A DNA stretch of 8,361 bases. It comes from Deinococcus sp. Leaf326 (GTDB lineage Bacteria > Deinococcota > Deinococci > Deinococcales > Deinococcaceae). Position numbers and translations under genes: made by a program. Numbering within the stretch: the stretch's first letter is position 1; every line of letters starts with the position of its first letter. The DNA is taken from assembly GCF_001424185.1 (NCBI RefSeq), contig NZ_LMOM01000055.1, forward strand, positions 1 to 8,361, in the 5' to 3' direction. Positions 1 to 7,342 of the stretch are shown here, piece by piece. The notes beneath the pieces are model-generated. The model saw nothing but the letters and a program-made list of their open reading frames with translations. It did no database searches and was not told where the DNA came from.

Positions 1-72
1 CGCCAGCGTCGCCATTCCACCCTGGGCGACTTGACGCCCCACGAGTTCGAACGGCAAGCTACGGCCGCTTAA
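1..72 (+). CDS. IS3-family transposase orfB, C-terminal end (partial)
   Basis: Frame 1 reads RQRRHSTLGDLTPHEFERQ and then ATAA before the TAA stop at 70-72. The motif RRHSTLGDLTPHEFE is the typical C-terminus of the DDE integrase-like OrfB of IS3-family elements. Only 23 codons are visible because the window starts inside the gene, so the catalytic residues are not seen. A normal OrfB is about 270-300 residues and is made by programmed frameshifting from orfA. An identical terminal coding stretch occurs inverted at the other end of the window. Confidence 0.9.
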   Translation, partial: RQRRHSTLGDLTPHEFERQATAA

Positions 73-102
73 CTTCAGCTACGCAATATCGGGGCAAACC
101 CA
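1..102 (+). mobile_element. 3' end of an IS3-family insertion sequence (left copy)
   Basis: This stretch holds the last codons of an IS3-type orfB (ending at 72) followed by a 30-bp noncoding tail. It is a perfect inverted match to 8151-8252, and the match stops exactly at base 102, where the two flanks diverge. The terminus reads ...CCCA, which fits the TG...CA ends usual in the IS3 family. The rest of the element lies outside the window, so completeness and target duplication cannot be judged. The inner edge cuts the GAF gene on the opposite strand. Confidence 0.9.
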
Positions 103-2485
103 GTCCTGCGTCGGCTGCTGCTTGAAGTGCAGCGTTGCCCAGGTTGCCTGTCTGAGCGCGCAGAACCCAGCGATCCCCCTCTGGTTCAAAGTACAGAGCG
201 TACCCATCAGGCAACAGGGAGAGGACCATTGCCTGTGCTCGCTTGATCAGGACGTACGGGTCTACCTCCACACTCAGGTCGCGCGTGAGATCTGCGAAGC
301 CCTCCAACGCCCGGGTGCGCGCGTCAAGTTCTGCGGTCTGGCGCTCCTGCTGGGCGGTTTGCTCTGCCCGCTCGAAGGCCAAGGTCAGGCTACGACCAAC
401 GGACCGAAATACGCGGCGCTCACGGTCCGTCCATACCCGAGCATCGGATGTACCCATGGTCAGCAGGCCGTGAGGCTTGCCCTCCAGAAAGTAGGGATAG
501 AACGCTGCCGCACCATACACCTCGGTGGACGCCGCCCCTTGGGGGTCCCAGCCATCTATAAACACGACCTCCCCTTCTTCAAAGGGACGCGCGAAGCTCG
601 GAAGCTCGGCAGGGAAGCCTTTCCTAGCCTGCGTCACCACCTCAGGAGGGGTAGTTTCGGAGAAGAGGCGCCCTTTCCAGAGTCCATCTTCCAACTCGGA
701 GTAGCCCACCTCCACATTCAGGGTGGCGACGAGCACGCGCTGAGCCTCCTGAGCGAGGCTCAGCGAGGCCGTGGTGTGGCTGGACTGTTCCGTAAAACGG
801 ACGAAGGCGTCCAGCGAAGCGCGTTCGACTTCCAGCACGCGGGTTCGCTCAGCGCGTTCCAATAACAACGCCAGACTATTGACTGCGGTTTCCAGCGTTG
901 CCCGGTCCGCGCGGGTCCACGACCGCTTCACCTTCAGCCCATACCCGAAGAGACCTTGACGCCGCATATCCACCCAGACGGGTAGGGCTGCTGTCGAGGC
1001 CAGACCTTCTGTGCCTGGTACCTCCTGGTCCAGCGCCGGATCATACGCCTCTTGGTAGAACGGCGTGCCCCGCTCCCAGGGGATACGGAAATTCAATACT
1101 GTCTCGTAGGGCAAGGCAGATTCCAGGGCAGCTTGTATGGTCGCATCATCCGGGCCGCCCACCTGAGAGCGCAGGTGCCAGGTGAGGCCATCGAGTTCGT
1201 AGTAGACCGCGAAGCCCTCGCCGATCAATTCATGAACAGTCTGTTGAACCTGCTGGATGAGCGTCGTGGCGTCTGTTTCCGGAGTGCGGGCCAGTTGGGC
1301 GAAGCGTTCCAGGGCAAGAGTGCGGGCCTCTAGATTCACGTTCTGAGTTTCCAATCTGCGGGCCTGTTCGGTGCGTTCCAAGGCGAGGGTAAGGCTGCGC
1401 CCTACTGCACGAAAAACACTGCGGTCGCGTTTGCTCCACTGGTGCTGATCTCTCAGGCCGAGTGAAAGGATGGCCCGTACCTCACCCGCCAGCACCAGTG
1501 GGTAATGGGCGATTGTCCTGTAAGCCTCGGTCTGCTGGATCTGACCCTGGACAGCATCCCATCCTTCAATGAAGATAGGTTGGCCTGTGGCTAACGCTTG
1601 AGCGAAGCTGGGTGTGTCGCGTGGCAGACCCTCTTGAAGAATCTGACGCAACTCGGATTGGGTTTTCAGGTCTTCACTGTGGACGCGGAGTTTCCAGCGG
1701 TGAGCGTCCAACTCATAATAGCCACTGGAGCACTCTGGAAATCGCAGCTGCAACACAGCGATGGCCTGCTGCGCCAGTGCAAGCACGTTAGTCTGGGTCC
1801 CCACCGCCTCGGTAAAGTCGACGAACACGTCCTGAACGCGGGCGTCCAGAAGCAGTTGTTGGCTGCGTTCGTCCACCTGACGCTGCAGATTCGCGGTCAG
1901 CTGGGCACGTCCTAAGGCGATGGCACATTGCGCCGCCAGGGTTTGGAGGAAGCGCCGCTCTTCAGAGGTGAAGTGATGGGGCTGCTTGAAGTCGAGGATG
2001 ATCGCTCCGAGCGGCTGCTCATCCAGGAACATCGGCAGCACAGCGGTGGCGACAGCGGCCACGCCACCGGTACGGGCTTCAAGTTCAGGGTAGGCCTGCA
2101 CCAGGGCGCCCTGCTGCTCAAAGAACAGGGGTTCATGTCGCTTGAGGGCATCTCCAGCAGGAACGTTGCCGTCGAGCGGACCATCTTGCCAGAGGGTCTG
2201 AGCGCCTTCCTCGTAACCCTGGGTCGTCGCAATCTCCAGACGCTGGCCCATGTCGTCGACGAGCAGAATGGCACCAGCAATGGCGTTCAACGCCTGGAGG
2301 GCAGGGGTAAGGACAATTCTGAACACGTCTTCTGGAGCACGGGCGGCGGCGAGCGCCTCCGTCACAGCCTGGAGATGCTCACTAAGAGAAAAGGGCACCC
2401 CAGAGGATGTGGCGGCTTGAGTGGACACGGAGCCAAGATACTGGCTACAACAGTGGAAATTGGAGAGAGGCCTGTCATTTCGCAC
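59..2485 (-). CDS. Multi-GAF sensor protein, 3'-truncated by IS insertion (probable histidine kinase)
   Basis: The 808-codon frame encodes serial GAF domains and is likely a cytoplasmic signal sensor; no membrane segment or signal peptide is visible. Approximate domains: GAF1 40-195, GAF2 218-372, GAF3 393-546, GAF4 559-706, and GAF5 from 728, cut at 794. The linkers (around 197-215, 372-392, 546-560, 706-727) are charged and heptad-like, as in signalling helices. GAF2 and GAF4 resemble each other (GWD and VGRSLTLA motifs). GAF3 and GAF5 resemble each other and the second GAF of the kinase at 4661. Residue 795 spans the IS junction and residues 796-808 (GLPRYCVAEVKRP) are read from the IS end. 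By alignment to that kinase, where L795 pairs with its L393, about 335 residues are missing: the rest of GAF5, HisKA and HATPase_c. The start is GTG at 2483-2485, with a GAGGTGAAG-like purine stretch upstream; GTG at residue 20 is an alternative. The product is probably non-signalling, or sensory only. Confidence 0.85.
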   Translation of the reverse strand: MRNDRPLSNFHCCSQYLGSVSTQAATSSGVPFSLSEHLQAVTEALAAARAPEDVFRIVLTPALQALNAIAGAILLVDDMGQRLEIATTQGYEEGAQTLWQDGPLDGNVPAGDALKRHEPLFFEQQGALVQAYPELEARTGGVAAVATAVLPMFLDEQPLGAIILDFKQPHHFTSEERRFLQTLAAQCAIALGRAQLTANLQRQVDERSQQLLLDARVQDVFVDFTEAVGTQTNVLALAQQAIAVLQLRFPECSSGYYELDAHRWKLRVHSEDLKTQSELRQILQEGLPRDTPSFAQALATGQPIFIEGWDAVQGQIQQTEAYRTIAHYPLVLAGEVRAILSLGLRDQHQWSKRDRSVFRAVGRSLTLALERTEQARRLETQNVNLEARTLALERFAQLARTPETDATTLIQQVQQTVHELIGEGFAVYYELDGLTWHLRSQVGGPDDATIQAALESALPYETVLNFRIPWERGTPFYQEAYDPALDQEVPGTEGLASTAALPVWVDMRRQGLFGYGLKVKRSWTRADRATLETAVNSLALLLERAERTRVLEVERASLDAFVRFTEQSSHTTASLSLAQEAQRVLVATLNVEVGYSELEDGLWKGRLFSETTPPEVVTQARKGFPAELPSFARPFEEGEVVFIDGWDPQGAASTEVYGAAAFYPYFLEGKPHGLLTMGTSDARVWTDRERRVFRSVGRSLTLAFERAEQTAQQERQTAELDARTRALEGFADLTRDLSVEVDPYVLIKRAQAMVLSLLPDGYALYFEPEGDRWVLRAQTGNLGNAALQAAADAGLGLPRYCVAEVKRP

Positions 2486-2570
2486 GCCGAAGGCTTCACC
2501 TCAATCGGAGCAGAGCCGTCGTCCCTCCATCCTGGCTGTAGAGCCTCAGAGTCAGATCGGTGCAGGCACT
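2486..2570. other. Junction between the GAF gene start and transposon debris
   Basis: This short stretch must hold whatever remains of the promoter of the minus-strand GAF gene. A GAGGTGAAG purine stretch (minus strand, about 2492-2500) lies 7-15 bases upstream of the GTG and could serve as its ribosome binding site. I cannot identify convincing -35/-10 boxes. The IS4-like homology becomes recognisable at about 2571, so the native upstream region may have been replaced by the element. Confidence 0.35.
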
Positions 2571-3036
<466 letters not shown>

Positions 3037-3047
<11 letters not shown>

Positions 3048-3270
3048 GCGAGGGAAGACCGTGCCGGTCTTCCCTAAGCAGGCTCCACCAGATCGAAGCG
3101 TAGGGCACCTTGAAGACGAACCTGCTGAGCAACAACGCAATCCGCCAGGCATCGGTGATGTTCTGGTGGACGCAGGTCATTCGGGTACTGAAGTGCCGCC
3201 GGGTCCAGCGGTAGAAGTGGCGGATAGCCGCACGGCGGCCTAGACTGTGACGGGGACGATATCTAGCCAT
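3037..3270 (-). pseudogene. Transposase N-terminal fragment, possibly IS982-like
   Basis: The minus-strand frame starts at ATG 3268-3270 and gives 77 residues: a basic N-terminus (RYRPRHSLGRR), an aromatic stretch (HFYRWTRRHF), then NITDAWRIALLLSRFVFKV and PYASIWWSLLRED. The pattern of a short basic start followed by ITDA + hydrophobic helix resembles the N-terminus of IS982-type transposases, a tentative assignment from memory. Intact members are about 250-300 residues with a downstream DDE domain. Here the frame ends at 3037, exactly where the IS4-like fragment on the other strand ends, so one element probably interrupted or recombined with the other. GGGGG just upstream of the ATG could be its ribosome binding site, and it lies in a hairpin (see 3252-3285). 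Confidence 0.55.
3051..3075. repeat. Perfect 11-bp inverted repeat with a 3-base loop
   Basis: AGGGAAGACCG (3051-3061), loop TGC, CGGTCTTCCCT (3065-3075): a perfect hairpin 4 bases after the stop of the IS4-like remnant. There is no T-run after it on the plus strand, so it is not a canonical intrinsic terminator. On the minus strand it lies inside the transposase fragment (codons for REDRHGLPS). It could be an element end, a transcription attenuator for the IS4-like gene, or chance within coding sequence. Confidence 0.5.
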
Positions 3271-3285
3271 ATCGTCCCCCTTTTT
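3252..3285 (+). terminator. Rho-independent-terminator-like hairpin overlapping a transposase start codon
   Basis: GGGGACGATAT (3252-3262), a 6-base loop, ATATCGTCCCC (3269-3279), then C and TTTTT (3281-3285). On the plus strand this is a perfect 11-bp stem followed by a T-run, a good intrinsic terminator for anything transcribed rightward across the transposon debris. On the minus strand the same stem contains the GGGGG Shine-Dalgarno candidate and the ATG of the transposase fragment. A transcript entering from the right would therefore fold and hide the start. Fold-back protection of this kind is known for IS10 and IS50; its operation here is inference. Confidence 0.7.
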
Positions 3286-3679
3286 ATGTGCTCAGCAAGC
3301 TGTTTTTGCCCCACGGGCTCCAAGCCCTAAACGGCGTTCTATAGGTCAACCCCTATTCGCGGTGATCTGTTGTTGCACCCGTCGCCTTCGTCTTGGCGCA
3401 GTCTGACAAGTCTCATGCCGCGTTTTGAAGGGTACAGCGTCGCGACACATGAAATGACGCAGCCTTATCAGAATGCCTTCGCTGAGGGCTATGGACTGGC
3501 GGCACAAACGATAACTCAGGAAGCAGCGTATTTCCTTGAGGGCGCCCTCCTCTTCTGAAGTACAAGATGACACAGAGTTGACCCTTGATCTCTAGCTCCT
3601 AACTCGTCTAAATTTGGCTCTTGCTTAATACTCACAAATCAACACACCTTCACACACGAGAAGAGCCTATACGAGAGGC
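3286..3679. other. Gene-poor interval between transposon debris and the 153-residue gene
   Basis: About 390 bases without a convincing gene. A 47-codon plus-strand frame (ATG 3415 to TGA 3558; starts MPRFEGYSVATHEM) has a natural-looking composition but no Shine-Dalgarno, and a 75-codon frame runs opposite it, so neither is called. A small hairpin (GGGCT/AGCCC) sits at 3315-3327. The right part (3590-3660) is AT-richer and probably holds the promoter of the next gene. TTGACC at 3578-3583 is a possible -35, but no good -10 is found at the correct spacing. Confidence 0.4.
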
Positions 3680-4141
3680 ATGCTACCTCCAGAACAGTGG
3701 GGCAAATGGCGCCAGGTGCTGGGAGAAGCGGAGTACGGTTTGTGGGCGGCCACCCGCACCATCGACGGCCTGCGCTCTGGGCCCACAGCCGCGACCCAAC
3801 TCGTCTTGGTCAACATGGGCCCAGTAGCGCTACACATTCGGGACATCGAGGTGAACTGGCTCATCAGGGGTACCTTCTATTGGTATCGGCCAGGCGTGGT
3901 AGAAGCGCGGGGATCCTGGACGTTATTGGACGACCGAAGTTTCGATGTGCTGATGGCGATGACACGGCGAGAGGGTCGGCGTGGGTTTGGGATGCAAGGG
4001 GTGATCCACAAGGTCGTGGTGCACCTCGATGAGCCCACGCCTCTAGAGTTGGCCTTCGAGGTGTCGTGGGGATTCATGACCCCCAGTGCTGACATGGGGT
4101 TCTTCCTGCCTGCTCTGGAAGACGCTAAGGACAGAAGGTAA
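3680..4141 (+). CDS. Hypothetical protein, 153 residues
   Basis: I do not recognise the family. The frame begins at ATG 3680, with GAGAGG at 3673-3678 only one base upstream. That is unusually tight for a ribosome binding site; AAGAG at 3661-3665 is the alternative. An in-frame TAA at 3626-3628 with no earlier start between fixes the start. The protein has a tryptophan-rich N-terminus (WGKWRQVLGEAEYGLWAA) and alternating hydrophobic segments suggesting a beta-rich core (TQLVLVNMGPVALHIRDIEV, GTFYWY, IHKVVVHL, LELAFEVSWGF). A basic loop (RREGRRGFG) lies near 98. It has no signal peptide, membrane segment, cysteine cluster or obvious catalytic motif, and looks like a compact soluble domain. It sits alone, followed within 20 bases by a probable IS remnant. 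That it is a real gene is judged from composition and from being the longest frame here. Confidence 0.55.
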   Translation: MLPPEQWGKWRQVLGEAEYGLWAATRTIDGLRSGPTAATQLVLVNMGPVALHIRDIEVNWLIRGTFYWYRPGVVEARGSWTLLDDRSFDVLMAMTRREGRRGFGMQGVIHKVVVHLDEPTPLELAFEVSWGFMTPSADMGFFLPALEDAKDRR

Positions 4142-4159
4142 TCGCTATGCCTGTTGAGG

Positions 4160-4372
4160 TGGGTCTGGCCCTAAAAGTTGGACGGTTTCGAGGAGAGACT
4201 CGGCTCGGATCAAGGGGACAACATCAGCTTTTCCTTCTCACGCAGGAGACGGGCTGACGGTCCCCTGGTTGTCCGGCAACCTCGTCTGGACCCATGTCCT
4301 TCGGGGAGATGGAGCTCTAGGCCGCCGTACTCTGGCGGATCTGTCAGGAGGAAGAACAATGTACAGCTGAAG
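4160..4372 (+). mobile_element. Probable decayed left end of an IS3-family element with orfA traces
   Basis: TGGGTCTGGCCCTAAAAGTTGGAC starts at 4160 and resembles IS3-family terminal repeats, which commonly carry CC(A/T)AAAAGTTGGAC. It also aligns without gaps with the inner terminus of the flanking element (TGGGTTTGCCCCGATA at 8151). The first 17 bases agree at about 12 positions, as expected of left and right ends of related elements. About 80 bases in, one frame reads PWLSGNLVW and then LRGDGALGRRTL, faintly recalling the OrfA helix-turn-helix (WLSG...L..(E)HG...RTLY). No intact frame survives. A good Shine-Dalgarno (AGGAG 4346-4350) precedes an ATG at 4359 that stops after three codons. 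The terminus is fairly well supported; the orfA trace is weak. Confidence 0.4.
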
Positions 4373-4660
4373 TCTTGAGGCGGGCAGCGGTGGAATGCCT
4401 CATCGCTGATCTCTTCTTCTGCAGGACTGTCCATGTAGGTTTGAGAGAAATGCAGTGCTGGGGAGCTGCGGTACCAGATGTTGCAGGTCCTTTGTTCGCC
4501 TCTCTTTGCGGGGAAGGCAGCGGCCTCTTGGGTGGATTCTCGGGGACGACTTTAGTCGTTGTATTCGTCTCTTGGACGGGGCTGTTCCCTCTAACGAGGC
4601 TCTGCAACACCAGAAGAAGTGGTCCGGTCATCGCTCTAGCAGGTCGGGTATCTTCCTCCC
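4373..4660. other. Leader region of the sensor kinase, no gene seen
   Basis: About 290 bases. Two opposed frames of about 95 codons cross it, but both have poor protein-like composition and no ribosome binding site, so neither is called. A small hairpin (ACGAC, loop TTTA, GTCGT) lies at 4546-4559. The promoter of the kinase should lie here; TTGGAC at 4572-4577 is a possible -35, but I see no matching -10. Part of the stretch may be further IS debris. Confidence 0.4.
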
Positions 4661-6847
4661 ATGTCTGAACGTCCGGCCCTCAGTGAGCAAGACCATCTCA
4701 GCGAGGATCTTTACCAACTCGCTACCGAGCTCCATATCACCCAGACCCCGCAAACCCTTCTCCACCTGCTTCTCCACCATGCTCGGCAGACGTTGAGTAT
4801 CGGCACCAGTCTCGCTGTTCTAGGGCAAGGCGACGCGTGGCTGTCACCGGTCGTCCAAGGGGGTTTTGCGAACCTATCCCCTGAAGAGCTCACTCATCTT
4901 AGCCAGCGACTTATGCTTCAGGCTCAGACACTTGGTGGCCCTGTTGTGCTCAAGGGTAGGGGGCAGGAAAATTGGGTCTTTCTGCCCCTCCGGACCGATG
5001 AACGTCTCTTGGGATTCTTGGTCCTCGCTCCAGACGAGAGCGCTGCATCTCTCTCTCCAGCACAACTCCGTTATCTGCACAAACTGGCACTCCATGGCGC
5101 TAACGCGATTGCGGGGGCCCAGCTGCTGCTCCAACTTCGGCAGAGCGAGACGCGTTATCGCCGTCTCGTCGATGAAAGTCCGGTTGGCATTGCCGCCGGT
5201 TTTCTCGACGGGGGCCTCACCGAAGCGAACGATGCCTACCTCAACCTCCTGGGGTTTACCCGCGAAGCCTACGAACGCGGCGAACTGGACTGGGCCGCCC
5301 TCACCCCACCGGAATATCACGCCATAGACGCTGCTGCGTTTCAACGGGCCTTCGATCAGGGCACGTCCGGTCATTACGAGAAAGAGATGCTCACCAGTAC
5401 GGGGGAGCGCATTCCGCTGGAAATCACCCTGATGCAGTATGCCGAGGGCGACCGCCAACGGGTGGTGGGCTATCTCCGTGATCTCCGTGCCCAGCGCGCA
5501 GCTGAAGCGCGGTGGCAGGCTCAGACGCATGGCCTTCAAAATCAGTTGGAGGACCGCAGCCTCACCCTGGCACAGCAGGCCGAATCGCTCCGTCAACAGC
5601 GGGCAGAGCTCGAAGCACGCACGCGTGTTCTGGAAGGGTTTGCCTCGTTCACCCGGGAGCTGACGTTGAATCTTGACCCTTACGCCCTGATTCGGCGGGC
5701 CCAACAATTCACGTTGACATTGCTCCCGCCTCAGGCCTTCGCTCTCTACTACGAGCCACACCTCGACCTCTGGCGCGTGAAGGCACAAACAGGTGAGGTT
5801 GGAAATCCCGATCTCCAGGCGGTCCTGGACCGGGGCCTTCCCTTCGAGGAGACCACCAACCTGTTTCAGCCCTGGGACACCCGGATACCCCTCTATCAAG
5901 AGGCGTACGATTCCAGGAAGGATACCGTTGCCCGGGAGACCACCCAACTTCAGTCCACAGCGACCCTGCCACTGAGCGTCCGTGGACATTCCCGCGGGAT
6001 TTTTGCCATTGGCCTGAATGTCGCTCAGCCCTGGACGCCTATCGACAAAGTGGTGCTGGAAACAGTAGTTCGCAGTCTCAGTCTTGCTCTGGAGCGTGCC
6101 GAGCAGACCCAACTCTTGCAACAGCGAAGTTTGGCGTTGGAGCACAGTAATCGGGAGCTCGAACAATTCGCCTATGTGGCCAGTCATGATCTGCAGGAGC
6201 CTCTGCGAACAGTCACCAGTTTCTCTCAGCTGTTGATCCGGCGCCTGGGGAAAGTTCAGGACGATCCGAAGGCTGCTCAATATGCAGAGCTCATCACGGA
6301 CGCAACTGGGCGAATGCGAACCCTGATTGATGACTTGCTCGAGTTTTCTCGTGTGGGTTCCCGTGTCGAGCCCCTCAAATCGATAGATCTCGGTGCTGTT
6401 CTGACTCAAGTTCAGGCTGATCTCCAACATCGGCTTGAAGAAACGCAAGGGCAGCTGGCATTTGAAAAGCTTCCCCGAGTACTTGGCGATCAGGCACAAC
6501 TCCGACAACTCTTCCAGAACCTCATCAACAATGCGCTGAAGTTTCAAGCTCCAGGACGTATCCCACGAGTGAGCATTTTAGCTGAACGGAACGAGGACTG
6601 GGTTGAAGTCAGGGTGATAGATAACGGGATCGGCATTGACGCTGCGCATTTCGAGAAGATCTTTACGGTCTTTCAGAGACTGCATCGAAGAGACGAGTAC
6701 GCAGGAAATGGTATTGGTCTGGCAATCGTCCGGAAGATCATGCAACGCCATGGCGGTTCAGTCGAGGTCAACTCGGTAGTTGATGAGGGGACGACTTTTA
6801 CTCTGAAGTTGCCAAGTGAGTCTTACAGAGAGAATAACAATTTCTAA
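4661..6847 (+). CDS. Soluble sensor histidine kinase, GAF-PAS-GAF-HisKA-HATPase_c
   Basis: A 728-residue cytoplasmic kinase that should autophosphorylate on His509 in response to a ligand or cue bound by its sensory domains, then pass phosphate to a separate response regulator. No regulator is encoded nearby. Domains: GAF 15-155, PAS about 161-282 (YRRLVDESPVG start), a charged coiled coil about 283-322, GAF 326-488, HisKA with the phytochrome-like motif FAYVASHDLQEPLR (His509), and HATPase_c. The HATPase_c shows the N box QNLINNALKF (from 619), G1 DNGIGID (from 654), an F box (FTVFQRLH) and G2 GNGIGLAI (682-689). All key kinase residues look intact. There is no conserved GAF cysteine or PHY domain that I can recognise, so a bilin photoreceptor role is not supported. 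The start is ATG 4661; the Shine-Dalgarno is weak (AGG well upstream). It is monocistronic and converges with the small gene at 6902. Confidence 0.93.
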   Translation: MSERPALSEQDHLSEDLYQLATELHITQTPQTLLHLLLHHARQTLSIGTSLAVLGQGDAWLSPVVQGGFANLSPEELTHLSQRLMLQAQTLGGPVVLKGRGQENWVFLPLRTDERLLGFLVLAPDESAASLSPAQLRYLHKLALHGANAIAGAQLLLQLRQSETRYRRLVDESPVGIAAGFLDGGLTEANDAYLNLLGFTREAYERGELDWAALTPPEYHAIDAAAFQRAFDQGTSGHYEKEMLTSTGERIPLEITLMQYAEGDRQRVVGYLRDLRAQRAAEARWQAQTHGLQNQLEDRSLTLAQQAESLRQQRAELEARTRVLEGFASFTRELTLNLDPYALIRRAQQFTLTLLPPQAFALYYEPHLDLWRVKAQTGEVGNPDLQAVLDRGLPFEETTNLFQPWDTRIPLYQEAYDSRKDTVARETTQLQSTATLPLSVRGHSRGIFAIGLNVAQPWTPIDKVVLETVVRSLSLALERAEQTQLLQQRSLALEHSNRELEQFAYVASHDLQEPLRTVTSFSQLLIRRLGKVQDDPKAAQYAELITDATGRMRTLIDDLLEFSRVGSRVEPLKSIDLGAVLTQVQADLQHRLEETQGQLAFEKLPRVLGDQAQLRQLFQNLINNALKFQAPGRIPRVSILAERNEDWVEVRVIDNGIGIDAAHFEKIFTVFQRLHRRDEYAGNGIGLAIVRKIMQRHGGSVEVNSVVDEGTTFTLKLPSESYRENNNF

Positions 6848-6901
6848 TCGTACTTTCTATATTGATCGGTAAAATAGTTGCAGAATAGAGAAGCATAGCT
6901 T

Positions 6902-7240
6902 TCACAAGAACTTATACCTTAGATAATCGAGATCCTGCGTCGAGTCTATCAGTTCGTCGTAAGCCCGTTCCAGAATCTTCGCGCCCTGGGCAAAATTCTC
7001 CGCGATCTGTTGACGCGCTTCTCTAGCTTTTGGGGTCGGCTGATCCTGTTGATCACGCAACAGATCTGCAACCTGATGGAGTTCCTGTATCGCACGTTGC
7101 AACTGGTAGTGCGCTTCATTTTGCCGACCGATGAGCCGACGAATCAGCTGAGAAATATCGCCGCCTCGATAGGGGGTCAGCTGAGTTGCTTCCATCCGCT
7201 CCAAGGTTTCGTGCAGTTGTCGTTCCTGAGCGTCGTTCAT
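6902..7240 (-). CDS. Small helical hypothetical protein, 112 residues
   Basis: I do not recognise the family. The protein is acidic to neutral and rich in Gln, Glu, Arg, Leu and Ala. Long helical stretches (ERQLHETLERMEA, AHYQLQRAIQELHQVADLL, AREARQQIAENFAQGAKIL) suggest a helical bundle or coiled-coil dimer. No cysteines, signal peptide or membrane segment are seen; the tail is DYLRYKFL. The start is ATG at 7238-7240, with AAGG seven bases upstream on the minus strand, a credible ribosome binding site. The stop is TGA at 6902-6904. It faces the sensor kinase tail-to-tail with a 54-base gap and is divergent from the flavoprotein gene. A partner or structural role can only be guessed. Confidence 0.75.
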   Translation of the reverse strand: MNDAQERQLHETLERMEATQLTPYRGGDISQLIRRLIGRQNEAHYQLQRAIQELHQVADLLRDQQDQPTPKAREARQQIAENFAQGAKILERAYDELIDSTQDLDYLRYKFL

Positions 7241-7342
7241 GAGACCTTAAGGTAAGAATTAGAGCGATGAGCATTTGTGACTTTTGCAACACCTTTAGAT
7301 GGAGTTCTGGTGGGATGACCGAGTATTCAGCTGATCTAAAGC
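7241..7342. promoter_or_regulatory. Divergent intergenic region with a 10-bp palindrome
   Basis: The 102 bases separate two divergently oriented genes and must contain promoters for both. A perfect 10-bp palindrome, ACCTTAAGGT, lies at 7244-7253 and includes the AAGG ribosome binding site of the minus-strand gene, so a protein bound there could affect its expression. At this length it may be chance. An ATG at 7315 preceded by GGAG and GGTGGG opens an 18-codon frame overlapping the start of the flavoprotein, ending at 7371. I do not call it a gene. Confidence 0.3.

Noticed and set aside
3415..3558. 47-codon plus-strand small gene (MPRFEGYSVATHEM...)
   Set aside because: There is no ribosome binding site and an equally long frame runs on the opposite strand; composition alone is insufficient.
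4375..4668. 97-codon frame overlapping the kinase start
   Set aside because: It starts with TTG without a ribosome site, has an unnatural composition rich in Cys/Gly/Val, and is mirrored by an equally poor frame on the other strand.
4874..6547. 557-codon open frame antisense to the sensor kinase
   Set aside because: It is a shadow of the kinase reading frame. The translation lacks domain-like organisation, and the plus strand carries complete HisKA and HATPase motifs.
4661..6847. Kinase as a bacteriophytochrome
   Set aside because: The HisKA motif is phytochrome-like, but there is no recognisable PHY domain or chromophore-binding cysteine motif in the GAF/PAS region.
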